Assembly (NCBI RefSeq): GCF_947501165.1
Contig: NZ_CANMUU010000002.1
Location: 744,001-808,000 of the forward strand
DNA: 64,000 bases
Reading direction: 5' to 3'
Source: an uncultured Allomuricauda sp.
GTDB taxonomy: Bacteria; Bacteroidota; Bacteroidia; Flavobacteriales; Flavobacteriaceae
Shown here one piece after another: positions 8,363-17,401 of this stretch (position 1 is its first letter; every line of letters starts with the position of its first letter). Position numbers and translations under genes: made by a program. The notes below the pieces were generated by a model that made no database searches, was not told the origin of the DNA, and worked only from the letters and a program-made list of their open reading frames with translations.

Positions 8363-10135
8363 ATGACTAAGAAAAATTTTATGTTCAGCACTTTGCTTTT
8401 ACTTCCGCTTTTTTTGTTGAACGCCCAGGATGATGCATATAGATACAGGGAAATCGATAGTATGCTGACACTATTGAAAACCCAAAAAGACAGCTCATTA
8501 GCTTATACCTATATGGCTATATTTTCTACCCTTGTCACACGTAATCCCGAGAAAGCCAAACCCTACCTAGATACAGTACTTTTTAAGTCCAAGAGTCTAA
8601 ATAATTCTAAAATCCAGGTGCTTTTGCTGAAACATCAGGGAATATATCATCAGAATATAGGTGAATACGATAAGGCCTTGCCCTATTACAAAAAAGTCAT
8701 TGATTCATGTATTGCAAATGAAAACAAACCTTTACTGCAGATTGTTTACAATAACATGGGTATATCACAAAAATATCTGGGTGACCTCGAAGGAGCAATG
8801 GACTCTTATCTAAAATCAATTGAAGTAAGTAAAGAAATTGGCGATACTGATGATTATAGGGCACCAAGTTATCTTAACATTGGACAATTGCACGCTCAAC
8901 TCGGAAATCTAGAGGAATCGAATAAATATTACCGCCTAACAGAGGCTATTTGTCTAAAATTCAATTTGGACTATGGTCTCGCCATTACGCGCTCCAATAT
9001 AGCGGAGAATATGATGGACGAGGGAAAGTATTCAGAGGCGATTCCACTTTATAAGCATGCTCTTGGGTTTTTCGAAAAATCAAATGATTGGGCCGAAATA
9101 GGTGAGCAATACAATTTCATAGGTGAGGCCTATTTCAATTTAGATTCTTTATCGGAATCGAAGTCATACTTTAAAAAAGCACTGCAAATAGGTAACCGAA
9201 TCAAAGAAAAGAAAATGCTGATGGACAGTTTTCACAATTTGGGTCGCATCGCAAGCAGGGAAGGTGAAAATAACAATGCCTTAAAATATTTTGAAGAAAG
9301 TCTTCGCATTGCCCAAGAGGCAAATAATAATCTTGAAATGATAAAAATTTATCTGGATATAGCGGAAGCACATGCCTCATTAAGACAATACGACAAGGCC
9401 TTTGAATACCGCAAATTACATTTTGCAAAATATGATTCTGTTTTCCAAAAAGAGAAGGTTAAACAGTTCAATGAACTTGAAGTAAAATACCAAACAGAAA
9501 AGAAAGAAGCAGAAATTGCCCTGCAGGAGGAAGAAATCAATACGCTAAATGCAAAATCTAGAGCCGATAATCTTCAAAAAGGTCTCTTTGCTGGGGGCAT
9601 GGCCTCTGCTATAGCCCTTTCTGGTTTATTAGTTTTTGGGTTTCGACAGCGCATAAAAAAGAACCGTATCGCCCGCGAAAAGCAGGAAGAAATTTACAAA
9701 CAAGAAATCGCACACAAGAAAAAAGAACTAGCTAGCCAGACCTTACATTTGGTACAAAAGAACACATTCCTAGAAGAGTTAAAAGAGAGTCTAGAAAATC
9801 TCAAAAGTTCTCCTGAAAAATTTAAGATAGAGTTTCGTCGCATTGTCATGTTACTTAAAAAAGAAAAGGCCTCGGACAAGGATTGGGAGACCTTTAAAAA
9901 TTATTTTTCAGAGGTGCACAACAACTTTGACCAAAAATTAAAGACGCTCTATGCCGATATTTCAGAAAAAGAAATCCGATTGGCGGCCTTTCTACGTATG
10001 AACCTGACCACCAAAGAGATTGCAGCTACCCTAAATGTTTTGCCAGACAGTATCCTTAAATCCAAATACCGCTTGAAAAAGAAACTGGGTTTGGATAAGG
10101 AAACGGATTTGACTGGATTCTTAAATAACTTATAA
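8363..10135 (+). CDS. TPR-repeat sensor/regulator with LuxR-type HTH
   Basis: A 590-residue protein. A signal peptide (STLLLLPLFLLNAQ) is followed by about eight tetratricopeptide repeats (residues ~35-370, e.g. YYKKVI, NNMGISQKYLGDLEGAM). A coiled coil and a single membrane segment follow at ~405-428 (ASAIALSGLLVFGF), then a cytosolic coiled coil and a C-terminal HTH (SEKEIRLAAFLRMNLTTKEI onward, residues ~533-575) like those of Bacteroidota TPR-LuxR proteins. The layout implies extracytoplasmic sensing by the TPRs and DNA binding inside the cell. The gene is divergent from the cytolysin-like gene, with phased repeats between them, so local control is likely but unproven. Confidence 0.85.
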   Translation: MTKKNFMFSTLLLLPLFLLNAQDDAYRYREIDSMLTLLKTQKDSSLAYTYMAIFSTLVTRNPEKAKPYLDTVLFKSKSLNNSKIQVLLLKHQGIYHQNIGEYDKALPYYKKVIDSCIANENKPLLQIVYNNMGISQKYLGDLEGAMDSYLKSIEVSKEIGDTDDYRAPSYLNIGQLHAQLGNLEESNKYYRLTEAICLKFNLDYGLAITRSNIAENMMDEGKYSEAIPLYKHALGFFEKSNDWAEIGEQYNFIGEAYFNLDSLSESKSYFKKALQIGNRIKEKKMLMDSFHNLGRIASREGENNNALKYFEESLRIAQEANNNLEMIKIYLDIAEAHASLRQYDKAFEYRKLHFAKYDSVFQKEKVKQFNELEVKYQTEKKEAEIALQEEEINTLNAKSRADNLQKGLFAGGMASAIALSGLLVFGFRQRIKKNRIAREKQEEIYKQEIAHKKKELASQTLHLVQKNTFLEELKESLENLKSSPEKFKIEFRRIVMLLKKEKASDKDWETFKNYFSEVHNNFDQKLKTLYADISEKEIRLAAFLRMNLTTKEIAATLNVLPDSILKSKYRLKKKLGLDKETDLTGFLNNL

Positions 10136-10218
10136 AGAAATTAAAGAATTTGATAACCTAACACTGTATAATATAACGATGAAAGTAGTTCGGTGTTACC
10201 TGAAAAATTGACTTGATA

Positions 10219-10437
10219 TTAATAGTATTCTTCGTCATCATATTCACTAAAATCTGAACCGTCAGAAGAAGTTGAATCAGATGATCCAATATCCTCTAGG
10301 GAGTTCAATAACGGGGTTGTAAAATTCTGATTGGATTCTATTTCTTCAATTCTTTCATTATCACAACTAATAAATGCCCCTAAGATAAACCCAATGAGTA
10401 ATACGTAAATTAAACTTTTAAGTTTTAGTGTTTTCAT
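10219..10437 (-). CDS. Small acidic lipoprotein, unknown
   Basis: A 72-residue protein with a basic N-terminus, a hydrophobic core and a lipobox ending LGAFISC (Cys25). The mature part is very acidic and rich in Ser, Asp and Tyr (SDFSEYDDEEYY at the C-terminus). It is convergent with the TPR-LuxR gene. I do not recognise the family. The signal peptide makes it credible as a gene; its function is unknown. Confidence 0.65.
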   Translation of the reverse strand: MKTLKLKSLIYVLLIGFILGAFISCDNERIEEIESNQNFTTPLLNSLEDIGSSDSTSSDGSDFSEYDDEEYY

Positions 10438-10629
10438 TTCTGTAGTTTTTTAAAAATAATATTAATTTATGAAAGAGTTACTAGTTAATTATTCCTGTAT
10501 TAAAATTCAATACCATTTCCCAATTCCTATACTAATTTCGAAATCAAACTTTAGAAAACAATTCGAAAGTCCTTTTTTAGTCCTATTTTGAAAGCTATTC
10601 CACGAAACAAACCTTAAGAACCATATCAA

Positions 10630-12132
10630 ATGAAAAAATCCGCTTTTACCCTTGCTTTTGCATTACTGTCCTTTCTGGCCCTTGCTCAAGAAAAGGAAAT
10701 GAAAAAAGAGATTCCAAAGGCAGAAACCTTTACTTCTACCCAAACCGTTTCCATTAAAGGAAAGACCATCACATTGGCCACAGAAACTGGAACCCATCTA
10801 TTGCGAGACGAGAATGACAAGCCCATTGCTTTATTCGGGTTTACACATTACAGAAAAACCAACTCTGGAAAAAACAGACCTATCGTTTTTGCATTTAATG
10901 GTGGGCCCTTATCAGCTTCGTTCTGGTTGCATTTTGGGGTTTTAGGGCCTAAACGTATTGAAATCAACGACCCAACGTATACCAAACCAGCTCCTTATAA
11001 AGTGGTCAATAATGAATATTCCATTTTGGATAAAGCAGATTTGGTAATGATTGACCCCGTGGGCGTAGGTTTCAGCAAACCTGTTGGCGAAGCCAAATGG
11101 GAAGATTTTTGGGGCGTAGACCAAGATATTCGAAGCATCGGACTATTTATAGAGCAATTTATCATCAAGGCCAACAAAATGAATTCGCCAAAGTATTTGT
11201 TGGGTGAGAGCTACGGTACGTTCAGAAATGCAGGTTTGGTGAAACATCTTCAAGATAAGGGGATTGCCATGAATGGCGTAATTATGGTGTCCGCGGTGTT
11301 TGATTTACAGCATTTGTTGTTTGGACCTGGGGATGATACGGCATATTTAATTCATTTTCCTACCTATGCCGCTACGGCTTGGTACCATAACAAAGTAAAA
11401 AACAAAGGGAGCAGTCTGGAAGCATTTTTAAATGAAGTTAGGGCGTTTACCCAAAACGAATATGCCCCTGCCCTACTCAAAGGTGACCAGCTTAGTACCT
11501 CAGAGAAATCTTCCATTGCCCAAAAATTGTCTGATTATTCTGGTTTGAGTCAAGACTACTACCTAAAAGCAGATTTACGAGTGACCAATGGAGAGTATTT
11601 TCAAGAATTGTTGCGAAATGAAGGAGAAACCGTTGGGAGATTGGATTCCAGATTTACAGGAATAAGCGAGGACCTTCTATCCCAGAATGCGCTTACCGAC
11701 CCGCAGAGTGATGCCATATCCACCCCGTATATAGCAGCGTTTAAGGATTATCTTTACAATGACCTCAAGGTTCGAAAAGATTTGACCTATACCACAACCG
11801 CAGGCTCCCGAAAAGGTTTTAAGTGGGACTGGAAACACAAAGGCAATATTAGTTGGAACATGCAAGTGGCCACCACTACCCTTCCAGATATGACTTCGGC
11901 CATGAAACGAAATCCTAACTTAAAAATTCTAATCCTTAACGGTTATTATGATTTGGCCACCGTATTCTATGGTGTGGAACATTCCATCAACCATATGGGG
12001 TTGGATGCTGAGCTGAAAAAGAACATCATTATGAAGTATTACGAAGCGGGCCATATGATGTACACCCACATCCCTTCCATGGCCAAGTTCAAAGTGGATG
12101 TTGATGAGTTTATAGACGAAACTTCCAATTAA
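10630..12132 (+). CDS. Peptidase S10 family serine carboxypeptidase, secreted
   Basis: A 500-residue protein with a signal peptide cleaved near LAFALLSFLALAQ. It has the alpha/beta-hydrolase layout of S10 carboxypeptidases: the oxyanion stretch FNGGPLSAS, the nucleophile elbow GESYG (Ser194), the acid in NGYYDLAT (Asp441) and the base in YEAGHMMY (His475). All three catalytic residues are present, so it should be an active periplasmic or secreted peptidase removing C-terminal residues. The next gene follows after 20 bp and may be cotranscribed. Confidence 0.92.
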   Translation: MKKSAFTLAFALLSFLALAQEKEMKKEIPKAETFTSTQTVSIKGKTITLATETGTHLLRDENDKPIALFGFTHYRKTNSGKNRPIVFAFNGGPLSASFWLHFGVLGPKRIEINDPTYTKPAPYKVVNNEYSILDKADLVMIDPVGVGFSKPVGEAKWEDFWGVDQDIRSIGLFIEQFIIKANKMNSPKYLLGESYGTFRNAGLVKHLQDKGIAMNGVIMVSAVFDLQHLLFGPGDDTAYLIHFPTYAATAWYHNKVKNKGSSLEAFLNEVRAFTQNEYAPALLKGDQLSTSEKSSIAQKLSDYSGLSQDYYLKADLRVTNGEYFQELLRNEGETVGRLDSRFTGISEDLLSQNALTDPQSDAISTPYIAAFKDYLYNDLKVRKDLTYTTTAGSRKGFKWDWKHKGNISWNMQVATTTLPDMTSAMKRNPNLKILILNGYYDLATVFYGVEHSINHMGLDAELKKNIIMKYYEAGHMMYTHIPSMAKFKVDVDEFIDETSN

Positions 12133-12152
12133 AATCTGCTTAAAAGTGCTTT

Positions 12153-12617
12153 ATGGTCCTTTTTAAAAAGGCATCCACAAAAGAAGAATATAAACTAGGT
12201 CAGTCTCTATTTTCAAAATATGCCGAAGATATTGGGATTGACCTTTCCTTTCAGGATTTTGAGAAAGAACTACAGCAGTTAGAAAAACAATATGGGGCTC
12301 CCGAAGGCAGCCTGTTCCTCATCTTTGAAGACGCTACCCCTATTGGTTGTTTTGCCATAAGGAAGTTGGAGTCTGAAATTTGCGAGTTGAAGCGCATGTT
12401 CTTGGAAAAACAGCAGCGAGGGAAAGGAATAGGAAAACAAATGATGGGCGAAGCGTTACGAGAAGCTCGTCATTTAGGTTATTCCAAAATACGTCTGGAT
12501 AGTATAAAAAGTATGAGGTCTGCCATTGCACTGTATACCGCGTTTGGTTTTAAAGAAATAGAATCGTACCGGCACAATCCCTTTGATGATGCTATTTACT
12601 TTGAAAAAACCCTTTAA
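12153..12617 (+). CDS. GNAT family N-acetyltransferase
   Basis: A 154-residue single-domain GNAT protein. The acetyl-CoA loop QQRGKGIGKQMM (residues ~88-99) fits the R/Q-x-x-G-x-G/A motif A, preceded by a strand with CELKRMFLEKQ. The C-terminal FGFKEIESYRHNPFDDAIYFEK resembles uncharacterised acetyltransferases that act on small molecules. It follows the S10 peptidase gene by 20 bp. The substrate is unknown. A small hairpin (ACCCT at 12658, AGGGT at 12667) lies downstream. Confidence 0.9.
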   Translation: MVLFKKASTKEEYKLGQSLFSKYAEDIGIDLSFQDFEKELQQLEKQYGAPEGSLFLIFEDATPIGCFAIRKLESEICELKRMFLEKQQRGKGIGKQMMGEALREARHLGYSKIRLDSIKSMRSAIALYTAFGFKEIESYRHNPFDDAIYFEKTL

Positions 12618-12711
12618 TATAGGTTCTCCTGAAAAGGTGTAACACTTGCAAAATTCTACCCTCTTTAGGGTGCACAAATCACAACGATATCGGTAATCAA
12701 GCATAGAACCT

Positions 12712-13794
12712 ATGAAAAATCGAATTGTCTGCATTGTAGGCATATTACTTTTTTGGTCAACTTCCGGAGTATTGGCTCAAATGTCATCAGAGCCCTTTGA
12801 ATTTCAATTTGAAGGCAAAACCTTGAGAGGTTTGATTGAAAAACCGGAAAATAAAACCTCCAAAGCCATTGTCATCATCATTCCAGGTTATGGCAAAACC
12901 AATTTTGTACAGGGAAAATGGTTCAGTAGGCTACGACACCATTTGGTGGCCTCTGGTTTGACCGTCGTTCTTTGGGATAAAATGGGATGTGGTGATAGTG
13001 AAGGGGTGTTTGATGCCCAGCAACCGGTTGAAAATTCTGCTGAAGAAGCACTGGCAGCGATTGAAGAAATTAAAAGACGACAAATACCTGGGGCTGATAG
13101 CATCGGGTTTTGGGGCATTAGCCGTGGGGGTTGGATAGTTCCCTTGATCAATGAGAAATTCCCCATCGATTTCTGGATTTCAGTTAGTGGCACGGACGAC
13201 AAGGAGAACTTTGGATATCTGCTAAAGTCCAACTTGCGCATTGCAGGTAAAGAAGAGGCCGAAGCGGAACGTTTATACCAAGCGTGGATGTTGGGACATA
13301 AAATCTACAATACCCAGGGAAGCTATACGGACTATTTGAAAGCAATAGAACCTTTGGTGCAAGATAGCACGAGTCAAAAACTCTTTGGATATCGGGAAGT
13401 ACGTGAAATAACCGAAATGGATATTGAAGAATTCAAAAAAGAACAAAAACAATATACCAGCAAAGGACATTTTGATGCAGAAAGTGGTCTTTGGGTCTAT
13501 ATTGATGATTTTGATAAAACCCTGTTGAAGATTACATGTCCCGTTCTGGGTTTGTTCGGTGCCAATGACTCACAAGTGGACTGGCGCAAAACCAAAAAGC
13601 TGTACGAAGAAACCATGAGTGTAAATCCCAAAGCTGACCTTTCCGTTCGTGTGTTTGAAAACTGCAATCACGTATTGCAAAAGTGTGTCACCTGTGCTTG
13701 GCAAGAAGATTTATCCGCTTTAAACTGGGCTCCCTGTGATTCCTATTACGAAACCATGCAAGAGTGGTTGAAAGAGCAAAAAATTGTGGACTGA
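12712..13794 (+). CDS. Secreted alpha/beta hydrolase
   Basis: A 360-residue protein with a signal peptide (IVGILLFWSTSGVLAQ). The alpha/beta-hydrolase fold shows the oxyanion region IIPGYGK, the DKMGCGDSEG turn, the nucleophile elbow GISRGG, the acid region GANDSQVDW and the His in ENCNHVLQK. It resembles BAAT/dienelactone-type and EstX-like hydrolases of Bacteroidota. The Cys-rich stretch CVTCAW near the C-terminus could form a disulfide outside the cytoplasm. The substrate cannot be predicted. It is convergent with the next gene, with only 3 bp between the stops. Confidence 0.88.
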   Translation: MKNRIVCIVGILLFWSTSGVLAQMSSEPFEFQFEGKTLRGLIEKPENKTSKAIVIIIPGYGKTNFVQGKWFSRLRHHLVASGLTVVLWDKMGCGDSEGVFDAQQPVENSAEEALAAIEEIKRRQIPGADSIGFWGISRGGWIVPLINEKFPIDFWISVSGTDDKENFGYLLKSNLRIAGKEEAEAERLYQAWMLGHKIYNTQGSYTDYLKAIEPLVQDSTSQKLFGYREVREITEMDIEEFKKEQKQYTSKGHFDAESGLWVYIDDFDKTLLKITCPVLGLFGANDSQVDWRKTKKLYEETMSVNPKADLSVRVFENCNHVLQKCVTCAWQEDLSALNWAPCDSYYETMQEWLKEQKIVD

Positions 13795-13797
13795 CCT

Positions 13798-14511
13798 TTA
13801 CTCAAACGACATGGGTTGAGTCAAGGCTTTGATTATTTCCTCGTCCCCTTCAAACTGTTTTTCAAAATTGTAGGGCACACTTTTGTAGGGATTATACCCA
13901 AGCTCAATAAACTTTTGTTGGGCCTTCACTTCTACAAAGCGATACATCCGCCACGACTTGGTGTCCGGATTATCGGTCATGTACTGTTTTATGGTAGGAG
14001 AGATTTCTTTTCTGATGGCAAGTGCTCCCAGCATGGCTTCCCGAGTTACTTCATCATAACCTGGAGCTTGGTCCAGTTCTTTGGTCTTAGCTTCAGAAAA
14101 AACCCATCTTCGAGTTAGTTCCTGCCATGCAGGCAATCCTTTTTCTTTATAGGTAGTTTCAAGGGAATCAAAATCATCGGTCGGATAATAAATACCAATG
14201 GATTTGATAGCCCCATCCTGAAGCCATCTGCTGGCCATTAAGGCTATGGCCCCTTCTCGGCTTCTATTGGTGACAATATAAATGGAGTCGTTCAGGCGTT
14301 TCTCGATAAAAACCGTATCCACCCGAGCAGGATAGGGACTCTCCTCCTCCCTTACGGGTTCGTAGGTAATGATATCCTTGTATTCTGTGATTTTCTGTTT
14401 ATCGCCTTCCATGCCATAAGCATACCAGGTGCTGTTTTCTTGCCCCAAAACCGAGACAAAAGGGAACAAGCCAATCCACAAAGCGATTGAAAAAATTCTA
14501 TATATCCTCAT
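13798..14511 (-). CDS. Secreted hypothetical protein
   Basis: A 237-residue protein with a clear signal peptide (IFSIALWIGLFPFVSVLGQ). The mature part has no cysteines or membrane segments and contains charged, aromatic-rich stretches (WLQDGAIKSIGIYYPTDDF, WRMYRFVEVKAQQKFIELG). I do not recognise a family. Codon use resembles its neighbours. It is probably periplasmic, role unknown. Confidence 0.75.
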   Translation of the reverse strand: MRIYRIFSIALWIGLFPFVSVLGQENSTWYAYGMEGDKQKITEYKDIITYEPVREEESPYPARVDTVFIEKRLNDSIYIVTNRSREGAIALMASRWLQDGAIKSIGIYYPTDDFDSLETTYKEKGLPAWQELTRRWVFSEAKTKELDQAPGYDEVTREAMLGALAIRKEISPTIKQYMTDNPDTKSWRMYRFVEVKAQQKFIELGYNPYKSVPYNFEKQFEGDEEIIKALTQPMSFE

Positions 14512-14620
14512 TTTTCTAGTTTATGACCTTAAAATAGGAATGAAACTCGTCTTCCGGTTCCAATTCTGTGTAAACGTCGGTTTTTTATGTACGCGTGGGC
14601 CTGAATGCCATAAACCTCTC

Positions 14621-15150
14621 GTCGTTCTGAACCTGTTTCAGAATTCGCACCAATAAAAAACACTGTCATTCCGCACTTGATGCGGAATCTGCTGAAATTG
14701 AAACAAATGTCATTTTGAACGAGCGAGCGACTGAGAAATCCCTTCTTGTTCCAGATTTATCGCTAGCGCTCGAAATGACAAGAGAAAACCATTCGTCATT
14801 CTGAACCTGTTTCAGAATCCGTACCAATAAAAAACACTGTCATTCCGCACTTGATGCGGAATCTGCTGAAATTGAAACAAATGTCATTTCGAAGAAACGC
14901 AGCGACTGAGAAATCCCTTCTTGTTCCAGATTTCTCGCTAGGGCTCTAAATGACAAGAGAAAACCGTTCGTCATTCTGAACCTGCCTCGCCGGCAAGGCT
15001 GGCTTGGCTCAGAATCCGTACCAATAAAAAACACTGTCATTCCCCACTTGATGCGGAATCTGCTGAAATTGAAAGAAATGTCATTTCGAAGAAGCACAGC
15101 GACTGAGAAATCCCTTCTTGTTCCAGATTTCTCGCTAGGCTTGAAATGAT
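14621..15150. repeat. Three tandem copies of a ~175-bp hairpin-rich repeat (REP-like)
   Basis: Units start at 14621, 14795 and 14970. Each holds three inverted repeats in the same order: TTCTGAACCTGTTTCAGAA, then TTCCGCACTTGATGCGGAA, then a longer fold whose arms are TGTCATTT and AAATGACA with an inner GAGAAATC/GATTTCTC pair. Unit 1 keeps the longest outer arm pairing; unit 3 has an insertion (CCTCGCCGGCAAGGCTGGC) in the first hairpin. Similar palindromes are dispersed in many Bacteroidota genomes. With the flanks (14512-14620) this accounts for the 644-bp gap between genes; the flanks hold nothing I recognise. Confidence 0.85.
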
Positions 15151-15155
15151 AACCC

Positions 15156-15443
15156 TTAAGGTTCCTTTGCAATCGCCTCAATACGTTCCCAAAGACATTT
15201 GGTAGCATAGAGGGCATTCTTCTCTGGCCCGTCGATAAGGCAGTAGGAATCATAAAGCGCCATATCATGCACCAGTTTAAGGGATTGCACCAAATCTGGC
15301 CCATCCAGCGCATCGGTAAACGCAAGGAGTTCACGTTGCTTGGGGCTAATTGATAATGAAGTTTTAGATAATTTTTCTGAATCTTTTGAAGAGATGTCAA
15401 CACTAAGTTCTTTACATCGCTTATGACTTTTTGTTTTAGACAT
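15156..15443 (-). CDS. Small hypothetical protein next to the cassette array
   Basis: A 95-residue protein with a basic N-terminus (SKTKSHKRCKE) and a helical, hydrophobic second half (LVQSLKLVHDMALYDSYCLI). There is no signal peptide. It lies between the tandem hairpin repeats and the left end of the attC-like array, on the opposite strand to the array genes. A longer overlapping reading frame through the repeats is an artefact. I do not recognise the family. It is not large enough to be an integrase. Confidence 0.6.
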   Translation of the reverse strand: MSKTKSHKRCKELSVDISSKDSEKLSKTSLSISPKQRELLAFTDALDGPDLVQSLKLVHDMALYDSYCLIDGPEKNALYATKCLWERIEAIAKEP

Positions 15444-15679
15444 AAGATTATGTTTTTAAGTTAAACCCAGAATGTGTTGACGACACAAAAATACAGTTTC
15501 TACAAAAACAACATATTATGCACCAAAACCTTTAATTGCGGATAACCTTCCATTTTGGAACAAGATTTGGTATTTTAAAAATATAGAATTTCCTCTAAAA
15601 AGTGCGATTTACCCTCTCATATGGGTAGGATAATGGCAAAAATTAGATAAATTGAGGATATAAACGAGTTACCCAACAT

Positions 15680-16393
15680 TTGAAAAAAACTTTCGAACAT
15701 AACAATAAGCTATTGAAAATTCTTTTAAGGGAGAATATCTATTTTTCTGTTGGTACTATAATAATAACACCGATTTATTATTATTTAAGAAAAGGAGAGC
15801 AATTTGTTTTGGACTTTTTGTTTGTCAAAATAATGTCTGTGATTTTCTTAATATACAATCTGCCGAACTTCATTATTTACCTTGATTATTATAAAGAAAA
15901 TAGAGATACTAAAATTGAAATTGATACTGAATTAGGTACCATTGGAATTGTGAAAAATGGAATATCAAAACAATATAAAATATCAGAAATAAAATCTTCG
16001 GTTTATCATTTAGGAATTTATTATAAAAATCGGATTGACAATGCAAGACGTTGGAAAATGATAAACTCTGACCTCGCATATTGGGATTTGGAATTTAATA
16101 ATAGTGACAGATATTATATTTCAAATCTACTTGTGGACTTTTTGCACGACAAACCGATTGTGGACAATACAAAATATAGGTTTAGAATGTTTCAGTACAT
16201 TAACAAATCTGATTCTAAAGAAGCTGTTGAATTAAAACAAGTTCAAGAAAAAAATCGAACTGAAAAATTCGTCGAAAAATTTCAATCCAAATCAGAAAGT
16301 GAACTGAATGAAATTTTGAATAACAAATCAAAGTATCAGAAAGAAGCTGTAAAGGCTGTTGAAATAATAATGGAAAATAAAAACGTTGGGTAA
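15680..16393 (+). CDS. Cassette 1: membrane protein, unknown
   Basis: A 237-residue protein starting at TTG (no ATG is available upstream within the unit). Two N-terminal membrane segments (FSVGTIIITPIYYYL and VKIMSVIFLIYNLPNFIIYL) are followed by a soluble beta-rich part of PH-like character (IEIDTELGTIGIVKNG) and a charged helical tail. I do not recognise the family. The TAA stop is formed by the R'' core GGGTAAC of the downstream attC-like site, so the reading frame and the recombination site overlap. Confidence 0.75.
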   Translation: MKKTFEHNNKLLKILLRENIYFSVGTIIITPIYYYLRKGEQFVLDFLFVKIMSVIFLIYNLPNFIIYLDYYKENRDTKIEIDTELGTIGIVKNGISKQYKISEIKSSVYHLGIYYKNRIDNARRWKMINSDLAYWDLEFNNSDRYYISNLLVDFLHDKPIVDNTKYRFRMFQYINKSDSKEAVELKQVQEKNRTEKFVEKFQSKSESELNEILNNKSKYQKEAVKAVEIIMENKNVG

Positions 16394-16522
16394 CAATGTA
16401 TAACCGCAATTACTGTGGATTCGACTATGTCCGAATTCACTCGAAATTGCTAAAGCCTGTGCTAAACCGAAAATTAACGCTAATTTAATCCGTAACTGAT
16501 GGTTATATTAGACCGTTGCCAT
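16388..16522 (+). repeat. attC-like site 1
   Basis: The 5' core is GGGTAAC (16388-16394), the inner arm AATGTATAACC, the returning arm GGTTATA (16501-16507), and the 3' end GACCG with the cleavage-equivalent G at 16515. Bases 16385-16393 (GTTGGGTAA) are the reverse complement of the first nine bases of unit 1 (15669-15677, TTACCCAAC). Confidence 0.7.
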
Positions 16523-16530
16523 TAATTGAA

Positions 16531-17205
16531 ATGAAACTAACAGACCAAATAAAAATCCGAGAACTTAAATTCAAACCAAAGGTTGAGGTTTTAGAAAAAA
16601 CTGTTGAATTGAACGACATAGGAATTTCAATTCCAATACCCAAAGGATTTAAGGTTGATGACGGCGGAATTTTTGAAAATTTTAAAATGGAATATGTGTT
16701 TCCAGAAAACTCAGAATTTTCAAAAAAGGATAGAGAGAACTTTGAAAATGGAATCTTCCCACCTGTTTTCACTCTGAAAAAAACTAATAGAAGACCAATT
16801 ATTGCCTGTTATTTGTTTAAGGCTAAAGCTTTAAAAGGCGGAAGCAATCTAAATATTCGTAGTATAAACAAGTTTGAGTTAATGTGGGCTCCCTACTTGG
16901 CAAAAAAGACAAACGAAGTGCCAATGAATGCCAAAAGGATTTTAAAAAATAACTTGACCGGAGCGCTATCAACCGAATACGGATTTGACTATAAAACGAA
17001 AAGTGGAACTAAACCAATTCCATCAAATTTGAGAATATTGACTTACGAAGTTGGGAAATTTGTATTGACTATTTACTTGATTTACGACAATGCGCACAAT
17101 TTGGTGCAATCCGAATTGGATTCCTTTATTGACGGAATAAAAACTAATGGCAACAATGGCTATAATTCATTGTGGCTAAGAGCTAAATCGATGTTTAACC
17201 TATAA
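16531..17205 (+). CDS. Cassette 2: hypothetical cytosolic protein
   Basis: A 224-residue protein. I place the start at ATG 16531. A TTG at 16516 is in frame but forms the first bases of the cassette core, so it is an unlikely start. The protein has no signal or membrane segment. Its features include ELNDIGISIPIPKGFKVDDG and a Lys-rich middle. Family not recognised. The last ~19 residues (from NGNNGYNSLW) are encoded by the 5' arm of the attC-like site, so the stop lies inside the site, as seen in some integron cassettes. Confidence 0.7.
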   Translation: MKLTDQIKIRELKFKPKVEVLEKTVELNDIGISIPIPKGFKVDDGGIFENFKMEYVFPENSEFSKKDRENFENGIFPPVFTLKKTNRRPIIACYLFKAKALKGGSNLNIRSINKFELMWAPYLAKKTNEVPMNAKRILKNNLTGALSTEYGFDYKTKSGTKPIPSNLRILTYEVGKFVLTIYLIYDNAHNLVQSELDSFIDGIKTNGNNGYNSLWLRAKSMFNL

Positions 17206-17279
17206 ATCTAACGGCAGGATTTCAGCGGAATAATCCTTCGGATGATTCCACAACGAAATCATAGCCTAGACCGTTGTGC
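17148..17279 (+). repeat. attC-like site 2
   Basis: The 5' core is TGGCAAC (17148-17154). The arms GGCTATAATTCATTGTGG and CCACAACGAAATCATAGCC pair with few mismatches, and the 3' end is TAGACCG with G at 17273. TAATGGCAA leading into the core is the reverse complement of the unit start TTGCCATTA at 16516. Confidence 0.75.
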
Positions 17280-17401
17280 ATAATAAGAAACCTCAAATCA
17301 ATTATACTTGAGTTCAAATTTTGAATTTATTTATAACTAATAAATAATAGAAATCTTTAGACTTGACTTCGATAGAAATACAATCGTCCAAAATACATTT
17401 T

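Noticed and set aside
14621-15150. CRISPR array
   Set aside because: Units are ~175 bp, nearly identical over their whole length, with no unique spacers and no cas genes.
14840-15403. A 187-codon minus-strand open frame across the tandem hairpin units
   Set aside because: Its sequence is the translated repeat unit read twice (recurrent RDFSV, FFEMTFVS phrases) and it overlaps the better-supported 95-aa gene in another frame.
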